Positions 44,102 through 54,580 of a DNA stretch of 64,000 nucleotides are shown in pieces. The stretch is taken from NCBI RefSeq assembly GCF_001713375.1, contig NZ_CP016449.1:3038001-3102000 (forward strand). The letters run 5' to 3'. Both the position numbers and the translations under genes were made by a program. The DNA is from Hydrogenophaga sp. RAC07 (lineage in GTDB: Bacteria > Pseudomonadota > Gammaproteobacteria > Burkholderiales > Burkholderiaceae_C). The notes below the pieces were generated by a model, which saw only the letters and a list, made by a program, of their open reading frames with translations, was not told the origin of the DNA and made no database searches. The stretch's first letter is position 1. Every line of letters starts with the position of its first letter.

Positions 44102-45472
44102 TTAGCGGGTGGTGCCGGGGCGCCCCCGGCCATCCTCTTCCGAGGGCATCGCCTCATCCTCCCGGTCCCAAACGTCTCGGACGCTCCTCCACTCCGCCAT
44201 TTGGGCCTCGTCAAACATGAAGCGGCCGGCTACCTCACCCTCGATTCCCGGCTCAGCATGCGGAAAGAACTTTTCCAGCGATGCCGACAGGAACGCAGCG
44301 TTTTCCTCCACGAACCAGCGTAAAGACAGGAAGTCGTGGGTAACGCGTAGGAAGTGCTGCTCTGAAACGCGGAAAACGCCAGCCGAGAAGTCCTCAGCGT
44401 CCTGCGAAATCTGAAATGCCCAGGTGCCGTCGAACAGCGCCACCGCATGGACGCCGGCCTGGCGGAACAGCTCCTTTGCGTGCATCACGTCAACCACCAC
44501 AAAGATGAGCACCTCCCGCTGGATGAACGCTAGCGTGTTGCCAGTGTCCAGCGTCAGCGTAAAGGGCAACATGTGCCACCACGTCGAGTCCGGCGTGGGA
44601 TGCACCACCAGGCGCCCCTTACCCAAGAACGGCAACAGCAACTCATCCAGAACGGCTGTCTCCCGCCCTGGCTCGAGGCGTGCTACGTGGACTGCGACGT
44701 ACCACAGGCCTGTCTCAGGCTCTGCCATGGCAGTGCCGTTTAGCATGGCTTGGCGGATGCAGTCGTTCATCACGCCCTCGAAGGTCGCCTCCTCCACAAG
44801 GAGCTCGGTTCGCCTGACGTTGGGCGCACCCCGGAAGTTTTCAGCACGGTCGTTCCCATAGAAGTCGGCGAGCGCCTGCAGCTGGCTTATCTGACGCTGG
44901 GGCCGCTCGCGCTTCGTGCGAGAAGACTTAACCTCGATTGGCAATGGGTCAGGGCCGCCCATTGCACACACGTCGCCGTGCCGAATGATGTTGGTGATGT
45001 CGGCGAGCAGAACCGGCACACCGGCCCTGATACCACTGCAGAGCACGCGGTACTCGCGGGCGAAGCCCTTCTTCCCAGTCATGAAGCCGGGTTGCTGCTT
45101 GGCCTGGTACTTCTCGTCAAACATGAGGTGCTTCAGCGCGTACTTCGACTGATACGTGAAGGCAATGCCATCGCCGAAGCAGCGGAGCAAGAACATGATC
45201 TGATGGAGGTCGTCAACTCGGTCGTCAATGGCGGCTGTCAGTGCCTTGACCGCAACGGCGCGCTCCTTCGGCAGCCTCGACTTGGCCTTCATCCGGGTCA
45301 GCCGATGACGCGCACGCTTCAGCCGCAGGACGCGACGCTCGACGCTCAGAACTGCGCGTATCAGCTGTCGCTGTAGTGCGTGCAGCGGGCCCAGTTCCTT
45401 CGAGTCACGCTGAAGGCCTTTCAGCTGCAGTGACAGACCGCGGAACAGCTCCTGATACCTCGGGAAGCGCAT
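44102..45472 (-). CDS. Protein with PD-(D/E)XK-like nuclease motif, second gene of a two-gene unit
   Basis: 456 residues. Around residues 155-185 the segment LLADITNIIRHGDVCAMGGPDPLPIEVKSS carries Asp167 and E180-V-K182, spaced like the PD-(D/E)XK nuclease core. The first 80 residues are basic and helical (RRVLRLKRARHRLTRMKAKSR). The C-terminal 200 residues (WYVAVHVARLEPGRETAVLD, FRVSEQHFLRVTHDFLSLRW) are not recognised. It begins four bases after the stop of the acidic partner, so the two form one operon. Confidence 0.75.
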   Translation of the reverse strand: MRFPRYQELFRGLSLQLKGLQRDSKELGPLHALQRQLIRAVLSVERRVLRLKRARHRLTRMKAKSRLPKERAVAVKALTAAIDDRVDDLHQIMFLLRCFGDGIAFTYQSKYALKHLMFDEKYQAKQQPGFMTGKKGFAREYRVLCSGIRAGVPVLLADITNIIRHGDVCAMGGPDPLPIEVKSSRTKRERPQRQISQLQALADFYGNDRAENFRGAPNVRRTELLVEEATFEGVMNDCIRQAMLNGTAMAEPETGLWYVAVHVARLEPGRETAVLDELLLPFLGKGRLVVHPTPDSTWWHMLPFTLTLDTGNTLAFIQREVLIFVVVDVMHAKELFRQAGVHAVALFDGTWAFQISQDAEDFSAGVFRVSEQHFLRVTHDFLSLRWFVEENAAFLSASLEKFFPHAEPGIEGEVAGRFMFDEAQMAEWRSVRDVWDREDEAMPSEEDGRGRPGTTR

Positions 45473-45475
45473 GGC

Positions 45476-46921
45476 TTAGTATTTCTTGGCGCCAGCCACC
45501 ACCTCCAAGTAGTACCACTTTCTTACCATCTTTTCGAACTCGGCCATCTCATCGCCCCCATGCTTCGCCCGAGCCGCCTCACCTGCGTCCAACGCGGCCA
45601 GGAGCGTGGGCTGCTGAAGCTTCTTGAGACCGTTTATGAAACGGGTTCTGGCCCGAAACATCGTTCGCACGACGTCCGGCGGCGACGGGTCTCGGAGCCC
45701 CTCATCGTCCTCGTCTTCCTGGCCTTCGTTCCCGGTCCTGCCGTTCTTAGGTTCTTTGTCCTCCAGGTACTCCAGCTTTCCCCAGTCAACCTTCTCCTCC
45801 TTCGGCTCTTCCAACTCCTCCGACTCCTCTGCTGGCGACTCTTGAGGTTGCGCGGCGGGCTTCGACTCTTTCGGCATGGCCGGAGGCGTTGACGCTTCCC
45901 CCATGACACGGTCGAACAACTCCGGGTACTCATGTGGCCGGCCCACCTCTCCGACGGTCTCCAGAACCCGCCAGACTTCCTTGGGGATGGCGTCCAGTTC
46001 CTCCTTCGTTACCTCCAGCGCAACGAGCTTGGTAAGCTGCTCTGGCGTCAGGTGGGGAAGGGCCAGCTCAACGTCGACGTAGCCAGACAAGCCACGGACC
46101 GCCAGGATGCGATTCACGGCCTTCTGGAAATCGTTGCTCGACAGGTCGTACTTCTGGCGAAACTGCTGCTTGACGGCATCAAAGACTGACGACTTTGTCC
46201 AGGAGCTTCTTGGAGGCAGCGCCTTTGCGAGCTCAACAAGCTTCTCCCGCGAAAGCTTCGACGTGAATGAACCCTGCTGGTACTCATAGACGAGCGCGCC
46301 CACGTAGTTGTCGAAGTCCTCGGTGGCGGCAAACAGTCGTTTGAGGCCTGCCTCCAATGTGCCGAGGTTGATATGGGAGACCTCCTGGAGGTGGAGCTCT
46401 TTCTCGTTCGACCGTCGATATCTGAACGTCTGCCCTTGGCTGTCGAAGGCATCCAGCTCCCTGATAGCACCCTCAATGAGCTCCAGGCGCTCACGTAGCG
46501 TCGAATCGGTCTTGTCGCAGACCCTGAACAGCTCATCGAGCAGCGGGGCGAGCTTGTGGTCCCTCAGCACAGTTCTGTTCACGTCAATGTCGCGAACCTC
46601 GGCCAAGCGAGCGATTTGGCGTTTCAGGAAGAGCTCAATGTGATGCCGAGCGCTGAAACAAATGGGATAGACCAGCGCATCCATGTAGGCGCCAACATCA
46701 CCCTCGTCCACGAGGTCCTCGAAAGAGCCTGCCGATTCCTTTGGACGCGGGGGCTCGATGGCTGTGTGAAGCAGCGCCATCGCGGCCTGGGCGAAGCCGA
46801 GCACATAGGCGTGGTCACCCAACTGGCCCCCATTCGTACCGACGCATGCATTCAAGAACGGGTTGGGTCCGTCGGTAAAGAGAGGCACGTGAGCTGTGGG
46901 CGAAGTCTCGGGTTCTTTCAT
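45476..46921 (-). CDS. Acidic HEPN-like helical protein, first gene of a two-gene unit
   Basis: 481 residues. The N-terminal region (YMDALVYPICFSARHHIELFLKRQIARL and HKLAPLLDELFRVC) resembles HEPN-like helices with the paired R-x-x-H-type basic patch, though the typical Rx4-6H is not clear. From about 355 to 430 there is a very acidic linker (PAEESEELEEPKEEKVDWG, EGQEDEDDEGLRDPSPPD) followed by a short helical C-terminus ending KKY. No family recognised. Four bases separate it from the nuclease-motif gene. Confidence 0.7.
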   Translation of the reverse strand: MKEPETSPTAHVPLFTDGPNPFLNACVGTNGGQLGDHAYVLGFAQAAMALLHTAIEPPRPKESAGSFEDLVDEGDVGAYMDALVYPICFSARHHIELFLKRQIARLAEVRDIDVNRTVLRDHKLAPLLDELFRVCDKTDSTLRERLELIEGAIRELDAFDSQGQTFRYRRSNEKELHLQEVSHINLGTLEAGLKRLFAATEDFDNYVGALVYEYQQGSFTSKLSREKLVELAKALPPRSSWTKSSVFDAVKQQFRQKYDLSSNDFQKAVNRILAVRGLSGYVDVELALPHLTPEQLTKLVALEVTKEELDAIPKEVWRVLETVGEVGRPHEYPELFDRVMGEASTPPAMPKESKPAAQPQESPAEESEELEEPKEEKVDWGKLEYLEDKEPKNGRTGNEGQEDEDDEGLRDPSPPDVVRTMFRARTRFINGLKKLQQPTLLAALDAGEAARAKHGGDEMAEFEKMVRKWYYLEVVAGAKKY

Positions 46922-47196
46922 CGGTTTCGAACAAAGCTATGGAGGTAAAAGGCGGCCGCAAAGAGCAGTTCCAGAGCACGGGCTTCGACGCCAGGCTGTG
47001 GGAACTCTACATCTTCGCCATCTTCGCCATCTTGGCCGTCCGCTGAGCTTGCACGTTGAGCGACCGCTTTACGGCGTCGAGTTAATCAAGTCGAAAGACC
47101 GGACCCGCTGCACTACGGTCCTACGGCAATGAAGATGTGAAGGAGAGCGGCGGTCCGAATTCGACCGATCATCTCAGTCCCCGCATTGCCGGCTTG

Positions 47197-47222
47197 GTGT
47201 CGATAATCGGTGTTTTCGATAC
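47197..47222 (+). repeat. Recombinase core-like site B
   Basis: 26 bp: arm GTGTCGATAA, central TCGGTG, arm TTTTCGATAC. 22 of 26 bases equal site A, with three of the four differences in the central six bases. It separates the nuclease/ABC-3C block from the ATPase/Wadjet block. Confidence 0.65.
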
Positions 47223-47501
47223 CTGCGACCGCACCACCGGCCGCAGCACCCAAGCTATCGCGAAGATCGCGCAGGCCCACTCTGTTCGTTTGATTGCGTG
47301 CTCCATGCCTGAAGAGGCGGGCGCCTGCGGCAAGGGGAACAAGGCATGCAGGTAGGCTTCATGGAGCACTCTCCCTGGAGCCCCCGCGGGAATGCCGCAA
47401 TCAAAGCCAGATTGAGAAGGACGCGCCATTTTGAGCAGGCCATGGCGGCTGCCTTGCCGGCCGGCTGCACTTGGCTGGTTCGAGGTAGCGGCACCCTTTT
47501 A

Positions 47502-47547
47502 TTGACTTTTATTCCGATATTGATAAATTATCCATATCAGAATAAAA
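47502..47547 (+). promoter_or_regulatory. Promoter with 14-bp inverted-repeat operator
   Basis: TTTTATTCCGATAT (47507-47520) and ATATCAGAATAAAA (47534-47547) are inverted repeats with one mismatch, 13 bp apart. They overlap a -35-like TTGACT (47502-47507) and AT-rich -10 region, just before the ATPase start at 47558. A repressor binding here would block transcription. Confidence 0.65.
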
Positions 47548-47557
47548 TGGGATAAAC

Positions 47558-48751
47558 ATGATCGCCTTCCCCCGCACCGCCCTGGCCGACGAACTGGTGC
47601 ACCAACTCCAGGGCAAAACCGCCTTTGGCGACGCCCAGAACGGCCTGTTTCTGGCCGCGCCCCGGCGCACCGGAAAAACCACCTTCTTGCGTGGTGACCT
47701 GTGTCCAGCGCTGGAGAAAGCGGGCGTGGTGGTGGTGTACGTGGACCTCTGGGCCGACGCCACGCGCGACCCCGGGGTGTTGATTGCCGATGCCATTGGC
47801 CGCTCCCTGCAGCCCCATCTGGGTATGGTCGCCCGCACCGCCAAGAAGGCCGGGCTGAACAAAGTGAGCTTGGCCGGCTGGCTGGACGTGGACACCAGCC
47901 GCATCGGCAAGCTGGACGGATTGACGTTGGTGGACGCCCTGCGCGCACTGCACGAAACCGCAGGCAAACCAGTAGCGCTTGTGATTGACGAAGCCCAGCA
48001 CGCGCTGACCAGTGAGGCAGGCGAGGCGGCCATGACAGCGCTGAAGTCGGCCCGCGACCAATTGAACCGGCCAGGCGTGGTGAACCTGATGCTGGTGATG
48101 TCAGGCTCGGACCGCGACAAGCTGCTGCGCCTGGTGAACACCAACGGCTCGCCGTTCTATGGCTCGCAGATCAAGACCATGCCGGCACTGGGGCAAGACT
48201 TCATTGCACACATCGTGCAGCTGATCGAAGCGCAGCGCCCGGAGTTGGCACCGGTGGACCAGGCCACGCTCCAGGCGGCATTTGAAGGCTTTGGCAGCAG
48301 GCCGCAGTTCTTCATGGAGGCGCTGGGCCAGGTGCTCAGCCCGCTGGCGGCGCTGACAGGCCGCTTTGAGCCCGCCATGCTGCAGGCCGCTGCGCAGCGC
48401 CAGCAGGACGATGAGGGCCAGATGGAATCAGACTACCTGGGCCTGAAGCCGCTGGAGCAGGCGGTGCTGTGGCGCATGCTGGAGCAAGGCCCTCGCTTCA
48501 GGCCGTATGACGCCGAAGCGCTGCGCTTCTACCGCGAGAAGACCGGGCGCGACAAGGCGGTGACACCGCAGCAGGCGCAAAACGCGCTGGAGTCCCTGCG
48601 CCAGCGCATGCCGGCGCTGGTGTGGAAATCGGCACGAGGGGAATACGCCGTGGAGGACGCGGCCATGCACCGCTGGTACGAAACCCGGGGGACGGCCGGG
48701 ACCTGGCCACCGCTGAGCCGGCAAGGCAATCTGCTGCAACACACCGAGTAA
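47558..48751 (+). CDS. AAA/STAND-like ATPase
   Basis: 397 residues. Walker A is LAAPRRTGKTTFLR near residue 35 and Walker B is VALVIDEAQHAL near 145. A sensor-like SGSDRDKL follows near 187. The C-terminal 130 residues look like winged-helix domains (GLKPLEQAVLWRMLEQGPRF, VTPQQAQNALESLRQR). It resembles orphan ATP-binding proteins of defence islands. It is transcribed from the inverted-repeat promoter. Confidence 0.82.
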   Translation: MIAFPRTALADELVHQLQGKTAFGDAQNGLFLAAPRRTGKTTFLRGDLCPALEKAGVVVVYVDLWADATRDPGVLIADAIGRSLQPHLGMVARTAKKAGLNKVSLAGWLDVDTSRIGKLDGLTLVDALRALHETAGKPVALVIDEAQHALTSEAGEAAMTALKSARDQLNRPGVVNLMLVMSGSDRDKLLRLVNTNGSPFYGSQIKTMPALGQDFIAHIVQLIEAQRPELAPVDQATLQAAFEGFGSRPQFFMEALGQVLSPLAALTGRFEPAMLQAAAQRQQDDEGQMESDYLGLKPLEQAVLWRMLEQGPRFRPYDAEALRFYREKTGRDKAVTPQQAQNALESLRQRMPALVWKSARGEYAVEDAAMHRWYETRGTAGTWPPLSRQGNLLQHTE

Positions 48752-49277
48752 CCCGACAGCGCACAGCAGTGACGCCAAACCGACGACACAAAAAATCAGG
48801 AGGCATGTCATCAAAAAGGTCCACAAAACCGGAGCGCACCACCCGGCACCTGCTGAAGCTGTTTCAACGAAACAAGTTCTCCTTTTCTGAAACTTGCGAC
48901 ACGTATACGGATTCATGTCGTTTTCGGCGACATGAACGCCAGGACATGAAGCCCACCGCACCGGCGAGTATGTCAATGCCGATACCGTGATTGAGCAGTT
49001 GCAGCGCAAGCTCGATGAAGCGCGCAACCGTACCGCGAAAACCCAGGAGTGAGCTTTCGGGTTCGATTCACTCGCGGGGCTGAGGCAGATCTCGAGCTTC
49101 TCTTCGACTTCGTACCTGAGCGTGAGTTGGCGCGAGACGGCTTCAGATGCGGTCGTCACGGCAGTGCGTGATCAACTCGAAGACGACTATCACTGGCCTG
49201 TAGCACGGCCATGATGCCGGCCGCTCTTCGAGGCTGCGGATGGAAAGCGAGGACGACTCTTGCATCAAAGCGCCCGG
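48752..49277. other. Gene-poor stretch with a ParDE remnant
   Basis: No intact gene. The ParD/ParE-like remnant at 48950-49140 is listed separately. The rest (including 49141-49277) shows only broken short frames. Confidence 0.5.
48950..49140 (+). pseudogene. Degenerate ParD-ParE-like toxin-antitoxin remnant
   Basis: GEYVNADTVIEQLQRKLDEA (from about 48964), then RNRTAKTQE, then a stop, matches the C-terminus of ParD-type antitoxins. It overlaps a GTG start (49050) reading SFRVRFTRGAEADLELLFDF then VPERELARDG, the N-terminus of a ParE/RelE-fold toxin, which then breaks up. The antitoxin N-terminus is missing and the toxin is truncated. Confidence 0.65.
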
Positions 49278-49727
49278 TCACCCCGCCGTCTTTGGAAGCC
49301 GACGTGTACTGCCATGCCACTCGAAGCCGTCGCCCTTGGGCACACGCATGAACCCTTGGTTCTTGAGCTTGAGACCATTCACCTCGTAGCCTTCGGTCTT
49401 GAGAAACGGCTTGTCAACGCCGCTGAACGAGGCGTTGACTGTGTAGCTGCATTTGACGGCCCCTTTGATCGCCTCTTCAGCCTTTGAGCCCATGAAGGCG
49501 GCCGCACGGGTCAGTTGCTCCATCTCCTTGCTGGATGGGGTTGTGCAGTCGAGGTCCGTGATTTCAACTGTGCGCAGCTTGACGTAGCCATTGCTGGCCG
49601 TCCTGGAGTGCCACGCCTTGACGTCTTCTGAGGAGGGGTAACCGTTCGATCCAGCGCCACATGCGCTCAGCACAGCTGCGACGCCCAATGTGGTCAGGCT
49701 CGAGCGGCAGGAGGAAATGATTTTCAT
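49278..49727 (-). CDS. Lipoprotein of unknown function
   Basis: 149 residues with a lipobox (AAVLSACGAGS). The mature chain contains two Cys residues in LDCTTPSS and AVKCSYTV and a basic-aromatic C-terminus (FEWHGSTRRLPKTAG). No domain recognised. It lies downstream of jetD but 222 bases away and may be independent. Confidence 0.7.
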   Translation of the reverse strand: MKIISSCRSSLTTLGVAAVLSACGAGSNGYPSSEDVKAWHSRTASNGYVKLRTVEITDLDCTTPSSKEMEQLTRAAAFMGSKAEEAIKGAVKCSYTVNASFSGVDKPFLKTEGYEVNGLKLKNQGFMRVPKGDGFEWHGSTRRLPKTAG

Positions 49728-49949
49728 GGTGGTCCATTGCTTTGGTTGGTTTATGAACAGAGGCGCACTCGGCTGCCTCTCTTCAGAATCTCAAACAAAG
49801 CATCGGAGTCAAGAGACCCAGGACAGATTTTCTTGTCGGTGATCGCTGGCCAACCCACTCGCTTCATCGGTGGGCCATGGACGGCAAGGCCAACACCCTG
49901 CCACCCCAAATCGGCTGAGAAGGCCGGGTCATCGAGATCAGCACCAACC

Positions 49950-51161
49950 TCACGAGAACTGTGACGTCGTTCTGTGCAACTCCGAGGACATACGGCTGAG
50001 GTGAACTGAGAACCACCCAAATCCGATCCTCTCCTGCTCCAATCTCAACCTGGGTTGGATGCGATCGAAGCGCAGTTCGTCATAAACCGCAGCCTCCTCC
50101 ACCGTCAGGCTCGACAGCTCGTGGCGTGCAGGCTCAGTCTCCTCGCCCCATTGCAAACGATGTGCGAGCAGCGTCTCACGGTCCATCAGGAAAGACGATG
50201 CGTGGGGAAAGTAGCTACGCAACTGATGAAGGATGGCAAAGCCATGGGTGTCGATGTCACCCCAGTAGGACAAGTGGCTTCGGTGCAGCCATGCAGCCCG
50301 CGCCAACGGTTCCCAGCCGTAGCCCGCACCAAACACAACGATGGCTCTCGCCACCGGCGGGAAGGCAAGAAAATTGGTCTCGTTTTCCGTGATGAATATG
50401 TGATCAACGGGCAGCTCGAGCGCAGCGAAGCTAGAAGCGTCCAGCGTGATATCCGGCAACCCCTGGCAACCCGACAAGCTGGGCAGGGTTGGATCGAGCA
50501 ATCGGAAACGAATCCGCACCGGCTTGTCCAGGAAGCCAAAACGGCGGGCGAACTGTGATGCCCCGCTCGCACTGTTGTCAATCATCTCGGGCGGTAGCGC
50601 CAGGTCCAACAGCTCGGTCAACACCCCCCGGTGGACCTCGATGAATTTGCTGTCCACACCTGGCGCGTCCACCTGCCGCAGGTAGACGCCGGGACTTGGA
50701 TGAGCCTGCAGCCAATGAACAACCGCCAAGAGGCGATCCCACCGATCGATCAGATCCAGGGCCTGCAGCGGACGCCGGGACATCCAATCCAGCAGCCTGG
50801 GTTGCGCGATCGCGGTCCGTTGCCACATCGCCTCGAAGCGTTGTGCCTGACTGGTTTTTCCGATCAAAGCCAATGCCAACTGAAGCGTGTCGATCCAAAC
50901 GGCAGACGGCAGACGCTGGGCTCCCTGTACCCGATGGTTCCAATCTCGCCACTCAATCCGCACATGAGGAGTGGCGGCGAAGGCACTCAACCAGTCCCGC
51001 ACGGCCTCGAAGCGATCAGAGAGATCGCCTGCGCTGGGCACCTTCAGCGACAGACGTACGGGCCAGATCACAGAACTCGAAACCGAAGATCGCAGCAAGT
51101 CCCCACGATTCCACAAGCGTTGAACCTGGGCGCGAAGGTCTTCCGTTGTCGTCCAGTTCAT
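49950..51161 (-). CDS. jetD: Wadjet JetD, toprim-fold nuclease
   Basis: 403 residues. An N-terminal DUF3322 part is followed by the DUF2220 toprim domain. The toprim Glu is in [15 protein letters not shown] (about residue 253) and the Asp pair in [10 protein letters not shown] (about 300). JetD is the nuclease that cleaves plasmid DNA once the SMC-like complex has extruded it. ATG 51161 overlaps the jetC stop (ATGA). It is the last gene of a complete A-B-C-D operon. Confidence 0.92.
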   Translation of the reverse strand: MNWTTTEDLRAQVQRLWNRGDLLRSSVSSSVIWPVRLSLKVPSAGDLSDRFEAVRDWLSAFAATPHVRIEWRDWNHRVQGAQRLPSAVWIDTLQLALALIGKTSQAQRFEAMWQRTAIAQPRLLDWMSRRPLQALDLIDRWDRLLAVVHWLQAHPSPGVYLRQVDAPGVDSKFIEVHRGVLTELLDLALPPEMIDNSASGASQFARRFGFLDKPVRIRFRLLDPTLPSLSGCQGLPDITLDASSFAALELPVDHIFITENETNFLAFPPVARAIVVFGAGYGWEPLARAAWLHRSHLSYWGDIDTHGFAILHQLRSYFPHASSFLMDRETLLAHRLQWGEETEPARHELSSLTVEEAAVYDELRFDRIQPRLRLEQERIGFGWFSVHLSRMSSELHRTTSQFS

Positions 51162-54100
51162 GTCACTGCGCCTCCAGCAGCTCTGGTCGCAGCGTCTCCT
51201 GCCATCTGGCTTTCTGCCTGAATTTCCGCTTTCTGCGCGCGATACTCTTCAATCGACAGGCAGCGCAACTTGGAATCCCGCCCTCCTTCGTTGTGGACGA
51301 AGCCAACACTGGCCACGAAAGGTTCGATGATGTGGATCTTTTGCAGCGGTGTGACGATCAGCAGTTGCAGATTGAGTTGCTGGAACAAGCGAAGCCCGTA
51401 CTGCGCCGACTCGTCCGAGCCGCGCCCAAACGCCTCATCGATGACGACGAAGCGAAACGACCGCGAACGCACGGCGCCCCACTCCAGCCCGAACTGGTAG
51501 GCCAGGCTTGCGGCCAGCACGGTGTAAGCGAGCTTCTCCTTCTGCCCACCGGACTTTCCACCCGAGTCGGAATAGTGTTCGTGCTCCACACCGTCAGCAC
51601 GCCAACGCTCACTCGCAGAAAAAAAGAATCCGTTGCGCACGTCGGTCACCTTGGCGGTCCATCGCCGGTCGGCATCCGACAGTCCCTCTCGCCCACGAAA
51701 TCGGTCAATGATGCCTTTGACCTGCAAGAACTTGGCCTCCGAATACTGCTCATCAGATGAGCCCGTGAGCGCACCCTCGGTACAGGCACGCAGATCCTGC
51801 TGGAAGTCACGGATCTCCGCATCAGGACTGGGCTGGGCCACCAGCACGATGAAGCGACCGGGGTTGTAGTCGATCACCTGAAGCGATTGATTGATCAGAT
51901 CAACACGCTCCTTGATCGTCTCGCGCTCACGGGCGAGCTGGGCGTTGAAGTTGGCGATTTCATTGATGGTGTTGACGTTGAGGAGCTCCTTGAAGCGGGC
52001 TTCAAACCGCGGCAGGTCATCGCTCTTCAAACCATCAAGCATCCGTTCGTACTCGAGCAGCGCTGCCAGGCTCACATCCATCTCGACCGTTTCTGCCTTG
52101 AACTCCTCCTTGAAGCCACGCATGGCGTTCACGATGCGCTCGGTCAAACGTGCCAGGCGCTTGTCCTCCGCGTCGATGCGCTCCTGCAGCCATCGACGCA
52201 TGTCCTGCTCGCGGTTGTCGCAGGACTCCACGGAGAGCTGATGCTCGCCGAGTGCCTGAACGCGCCAGTCGTTCAATCGATCAACCCGGGGGCCATCGAG
52301 CGGCACGGCATCACAGACAGCACTGGCCAGATTCCGCAAATCTTCGGCCGCCGTGTGCTTGGCTCTTACTTCGCCGCGCTTGCCCAACGCATCGCCATGC
52401 TTGGTCTCTGTTTCGCTCAGTCTGACCTGAACCTCTTTCAACTGGCGGCCCAGCTCCTGCAGGGTGTCCGACGCAGCCTCAAGTCGTGCGTGCTCCTCTG
52501 CGAGGTTCGCGATCTGTCGCGCCAGGCTCATCCAGTCGATGTCTGCGAATCGCGAGAACTCCTCCAGGCGGGCCAGCGTCTCCAGTCGGCCATTCAGCTC
52601 CGAGCGTGCATCGCCAATCTCACCCATGCGCTGGCCCAGTGTGGCCAGCTTGTCTTCCAGGCGCTCGCGCTGGTCACGCAAGGCCCGCAACTTGTCAGCG
52701 TTGCTCCAGCCCAGTACGTAGCGGCTTCGGTCGTCGATGCGGCTGCGATCGTCCTTCTCGTGGCGGCCTGACGGATCCTTGATCTGCCCCGAGCGTGTGA
52801 TGGCGCGGGTCTCGCGGCGAAACTGCTCCCCCGAATCGCAACAGGCCACATCAAAACGATTGCGAAGTTCCTGCTCCAGCCACTCGTAGTGCGGCGAATC
52901 GGGTTTAACGACGAGCTTTCTCACCAGCGACTGCGGATGAAGGCTGGCACCCTGTCCAGGCTTCTTCGGTCGCACATGGAAATACACCAGGCGCGCGCCC
53001 AGGTGCTGCCTGTCCACCCATTCCGCAACAGCCTTGTAGTGCGCGTCCGGCACCAGCAACGCGACGCCGAAGCCTCGCAACAGCCGCTCCGCGGCACCCT
53101 CCCACTCGCGCTCATCCTCGCGCACCTGGATCAATTCACCCGCGAAAGACAGGTCGCCTTCGTCAATCGAGAGTGCGGCGCACAACGCATCACGGATGCG
53201 AACCTGGGCAGCATCAATATTGCTCCTGCGCCGCTGAAGGCTGTCGATCTCCTCGGACAAGGCTGTGTGCTCTTCACGTCCCTTGCGAAACGCAAAATCC
53301 TCCTCGCGCTCGCGGTTGTCCAAGTCTGCGATGCGTTCGCGCAAGCCTTCCGCGCGAGAAGCGATGGCTTGTTGCTGATCGAGAAACATTGCCTCGTCGG
53401 TTGGCGATATCTCGTCAATGCGAGCCAGCAATGTGGTGTGGCGATCGGCCTTCTGCTGGCGCTGAGCTTTTTCTTGCTCCAAGCGGCGAATGTCGGCGGC
53501 CAGCTCCTCCAGCCGGTTGCCACCGTTCTCGCGCAGGTTGCGCTCCAGCTTCGCGATTTCCGATCGCTCGGTATCGCGCTGGGCGCCCAAACGTTCGAGT
53601 TGGACATCAAACCGGGAGGCGTCCTCTTCAAGCAGCTCCAGCCGCCGATCCAACAGCTCCACCTTGAGTCCTGCGAAATACGGGTGCAGCGCGTCTCGCC
53701 CATCGCGCCAGCCCTGGATTTCCGAGACCAAGGCACTGTGGCGACGCCCGTCCTCGACCAGGGGTGTCAGCAGCTCAACCTGTCGTTTGGTCTTGAGCAC
53801 CGCTTGATGGGCGCGGTCCAGGTCGTCAAAGTGGCGGATCAAGGCCTCGATGCGGCTGCCCACATCAAACGGTTCCAGCATGTGGCTGCGCACGAAGTCG
53901 GTGAGGTTGCCCACCGATTTCATCGAGACCGTCTGGTGAAACAACTCCAATGCCTGTTCGTGCTCAATACCGAAGCGACGACGGAACCAGGCGCAGTAAG
54001 GCGGAAAGCTGTCGAACAACTCACAGCCCGAGGCGCGCAGCTTCTTGCGCAATGCGGTGATGTCGCTGCCGAAGTGGGCAAAGTCCTCAGCGATGCTCAT

Positions 54101-54580
54101 CGGCCGCTCGGTCGCCACGAACAAGCGAGCAGGTTGGCCTTGAGGATCCTTCAACCAGAACACTTGGGCCAGGGTCACCGCCTGGTCGTAACCCTCGTTG
54201 CGGAAGACGCCGAGGATGACCGAATAGCTTGACGCATCACGCAGCGCCACGGGTCGGGCGCTACCGGTGACCTCGTTGCGCTCGCTCTTGTAGTGACCAA
54301 GCACGTAGGAGCGCAGGCTGCGCTCGCGAGCATCCGCTCCTGCAGCCTTGTTGTAGGCCACGCGGTGCGCAGGCACCAGCAACGTGGTGATGGCATCGAC
54401 CAAGGTGGACTTGCCCGAACCAATATCGCCAGTAAGCAGGCCGTTGCGGCCTTCGAGGTTGTATCGCCAGACCCGCTTGTCGAAGGTGCCCCAGTTGAGC
54501 ACCTCCAGTTGATGCAAGCGAAACCCTACCCGGGTGTTGTCGTCCACAAAATCCAGTGACAGCGAAGGCGACTCAAGCAT
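51158..54580 (-). CDS. jetC: Wadjet JetC, MukB-like SMC ATPase
   Basis: 1140 residues, the usual size. Walker A is [12 protein letters not shown] at residues 51-62. Two long coiled-coil stretches fill the centre. The C-terminal head has the ABC signature [14 protein letters not shown] and Walker B in [13 protein letters not shown] near 1060. It is the loop-extruding motor. ATG 54580 is chosen because it gives the standard N-terminus and overlaps the jetB stop by 8 bases; the longer frame adds unrelated residues. Confidence 0.95.
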   Translation of the reverse strand: MLESPSLSLDFVDDNTRVGFRLHQLEVLNWGTFDKRVWRYNLEGRNGLLTGDIGSGKSTLVDAITTLLVPAHRVAYNKAAGADARERSLRSYVLGHYKSERNEVTGSARPVALRDASSYSVILGVFRNEGYDQAVTLAQVFWLKDPQGQPARLFVATERPMSIAEDFAHFGSDITALRKKLRASGCELFDSFPPYCAWFRRRFGIEHEQALELFHQTVSMKSVGNLTDFVRSHMLEPFDVGSRIEALIRHFDDLDRAHQAVLKTKRQVELLTPLVEDGRRHSALVSEIQGWRDGRDALHPYFAGLKVELLDRRLELLEEDASRFDVQLERLGAQRDTERSEIAKLERNLRENGGNRLEELAADIRRLEQEKAQRQQKADRHTTLLARIDEISPTDEAMFLDQQQAIASRAEGLRERIADLDNREREEDFAFRKGREEHTALSEEIDSLQRRRSNIDAAQVRIRDALCAALSIDEGDLSFAGELIQVREDEREWEGAAERLLRGFGVALLVPDAHYKAVAEWVDRQHLGARLVYFHVRPKKPGQGASLHPQSLVRKLVVKPDSPHYEWLEQELRNRFDVACCDSGEQFRRETRAITRSGQIKDPSGRHEKDDRSRIDDRSRYVLGWSNADKLRALRDQRERLEDKLATLGQRMGEIGDARSELNGRLETLARLEEFSRFADIDWMSLARQIANLAEEHARLEAASDTLQELGRQLKEVQVRLSETETKHGDALGKRGEVRAKHTAAEDLRNLASAVCDAVPLDGPRVDRLNDWRVQALGEHQLSVESCDNREQDMRRWLQERIDAEDKRLARLTERIVNAMRGFKEEFKAETVEMDVSLAALLEYERMLDGLKSDDLPRFEARFKELLNVNTINEIANFNAQLARERETIKERVDLINQSLQVIDYNPGRFIVLVAQPSPDAEIRDFQQDLRACTEGALTGSSDEQYSEAKFLQVKGIIDRFRGREGLSDADRRWTAKVTDVRNGFFFSASERWRADGVEHEHYSDSGGKSGGQKEKLAYTVLAASLAYQFGLEWGAVRSRSFRFVVIDEAFGRGSDESAQYGLRLFQQLNLQLLIVTPLQKIHIIEPFVASVGFVHNEGGRDSKLRCLSIEEYRAQKAEIQAESQMAGDAATRAAGGAVT

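Larger units (their letters stand above)
46922..47557. other. Gene-poor stretch with a protein fragment and core-like site B
   Basis: At 46938-47045 a rightward reading MEVKGGRKEQFQSTGFDARL then WELYIF... looks like the middle of a nuclease-associated protein family (pattern GFDARLWELY) but has no further extent. The recombinase core-like site B is at 47197-47222. The inverted-repeat promoter of the ATPase gene is at 47502-47547. No intact gene is supported between. Confidence 0.5.

Noticed and set aside
52889..54232. Long rightward open frame opposite jetC
   Set aside because: Antisense shadow of a high-GC gene.
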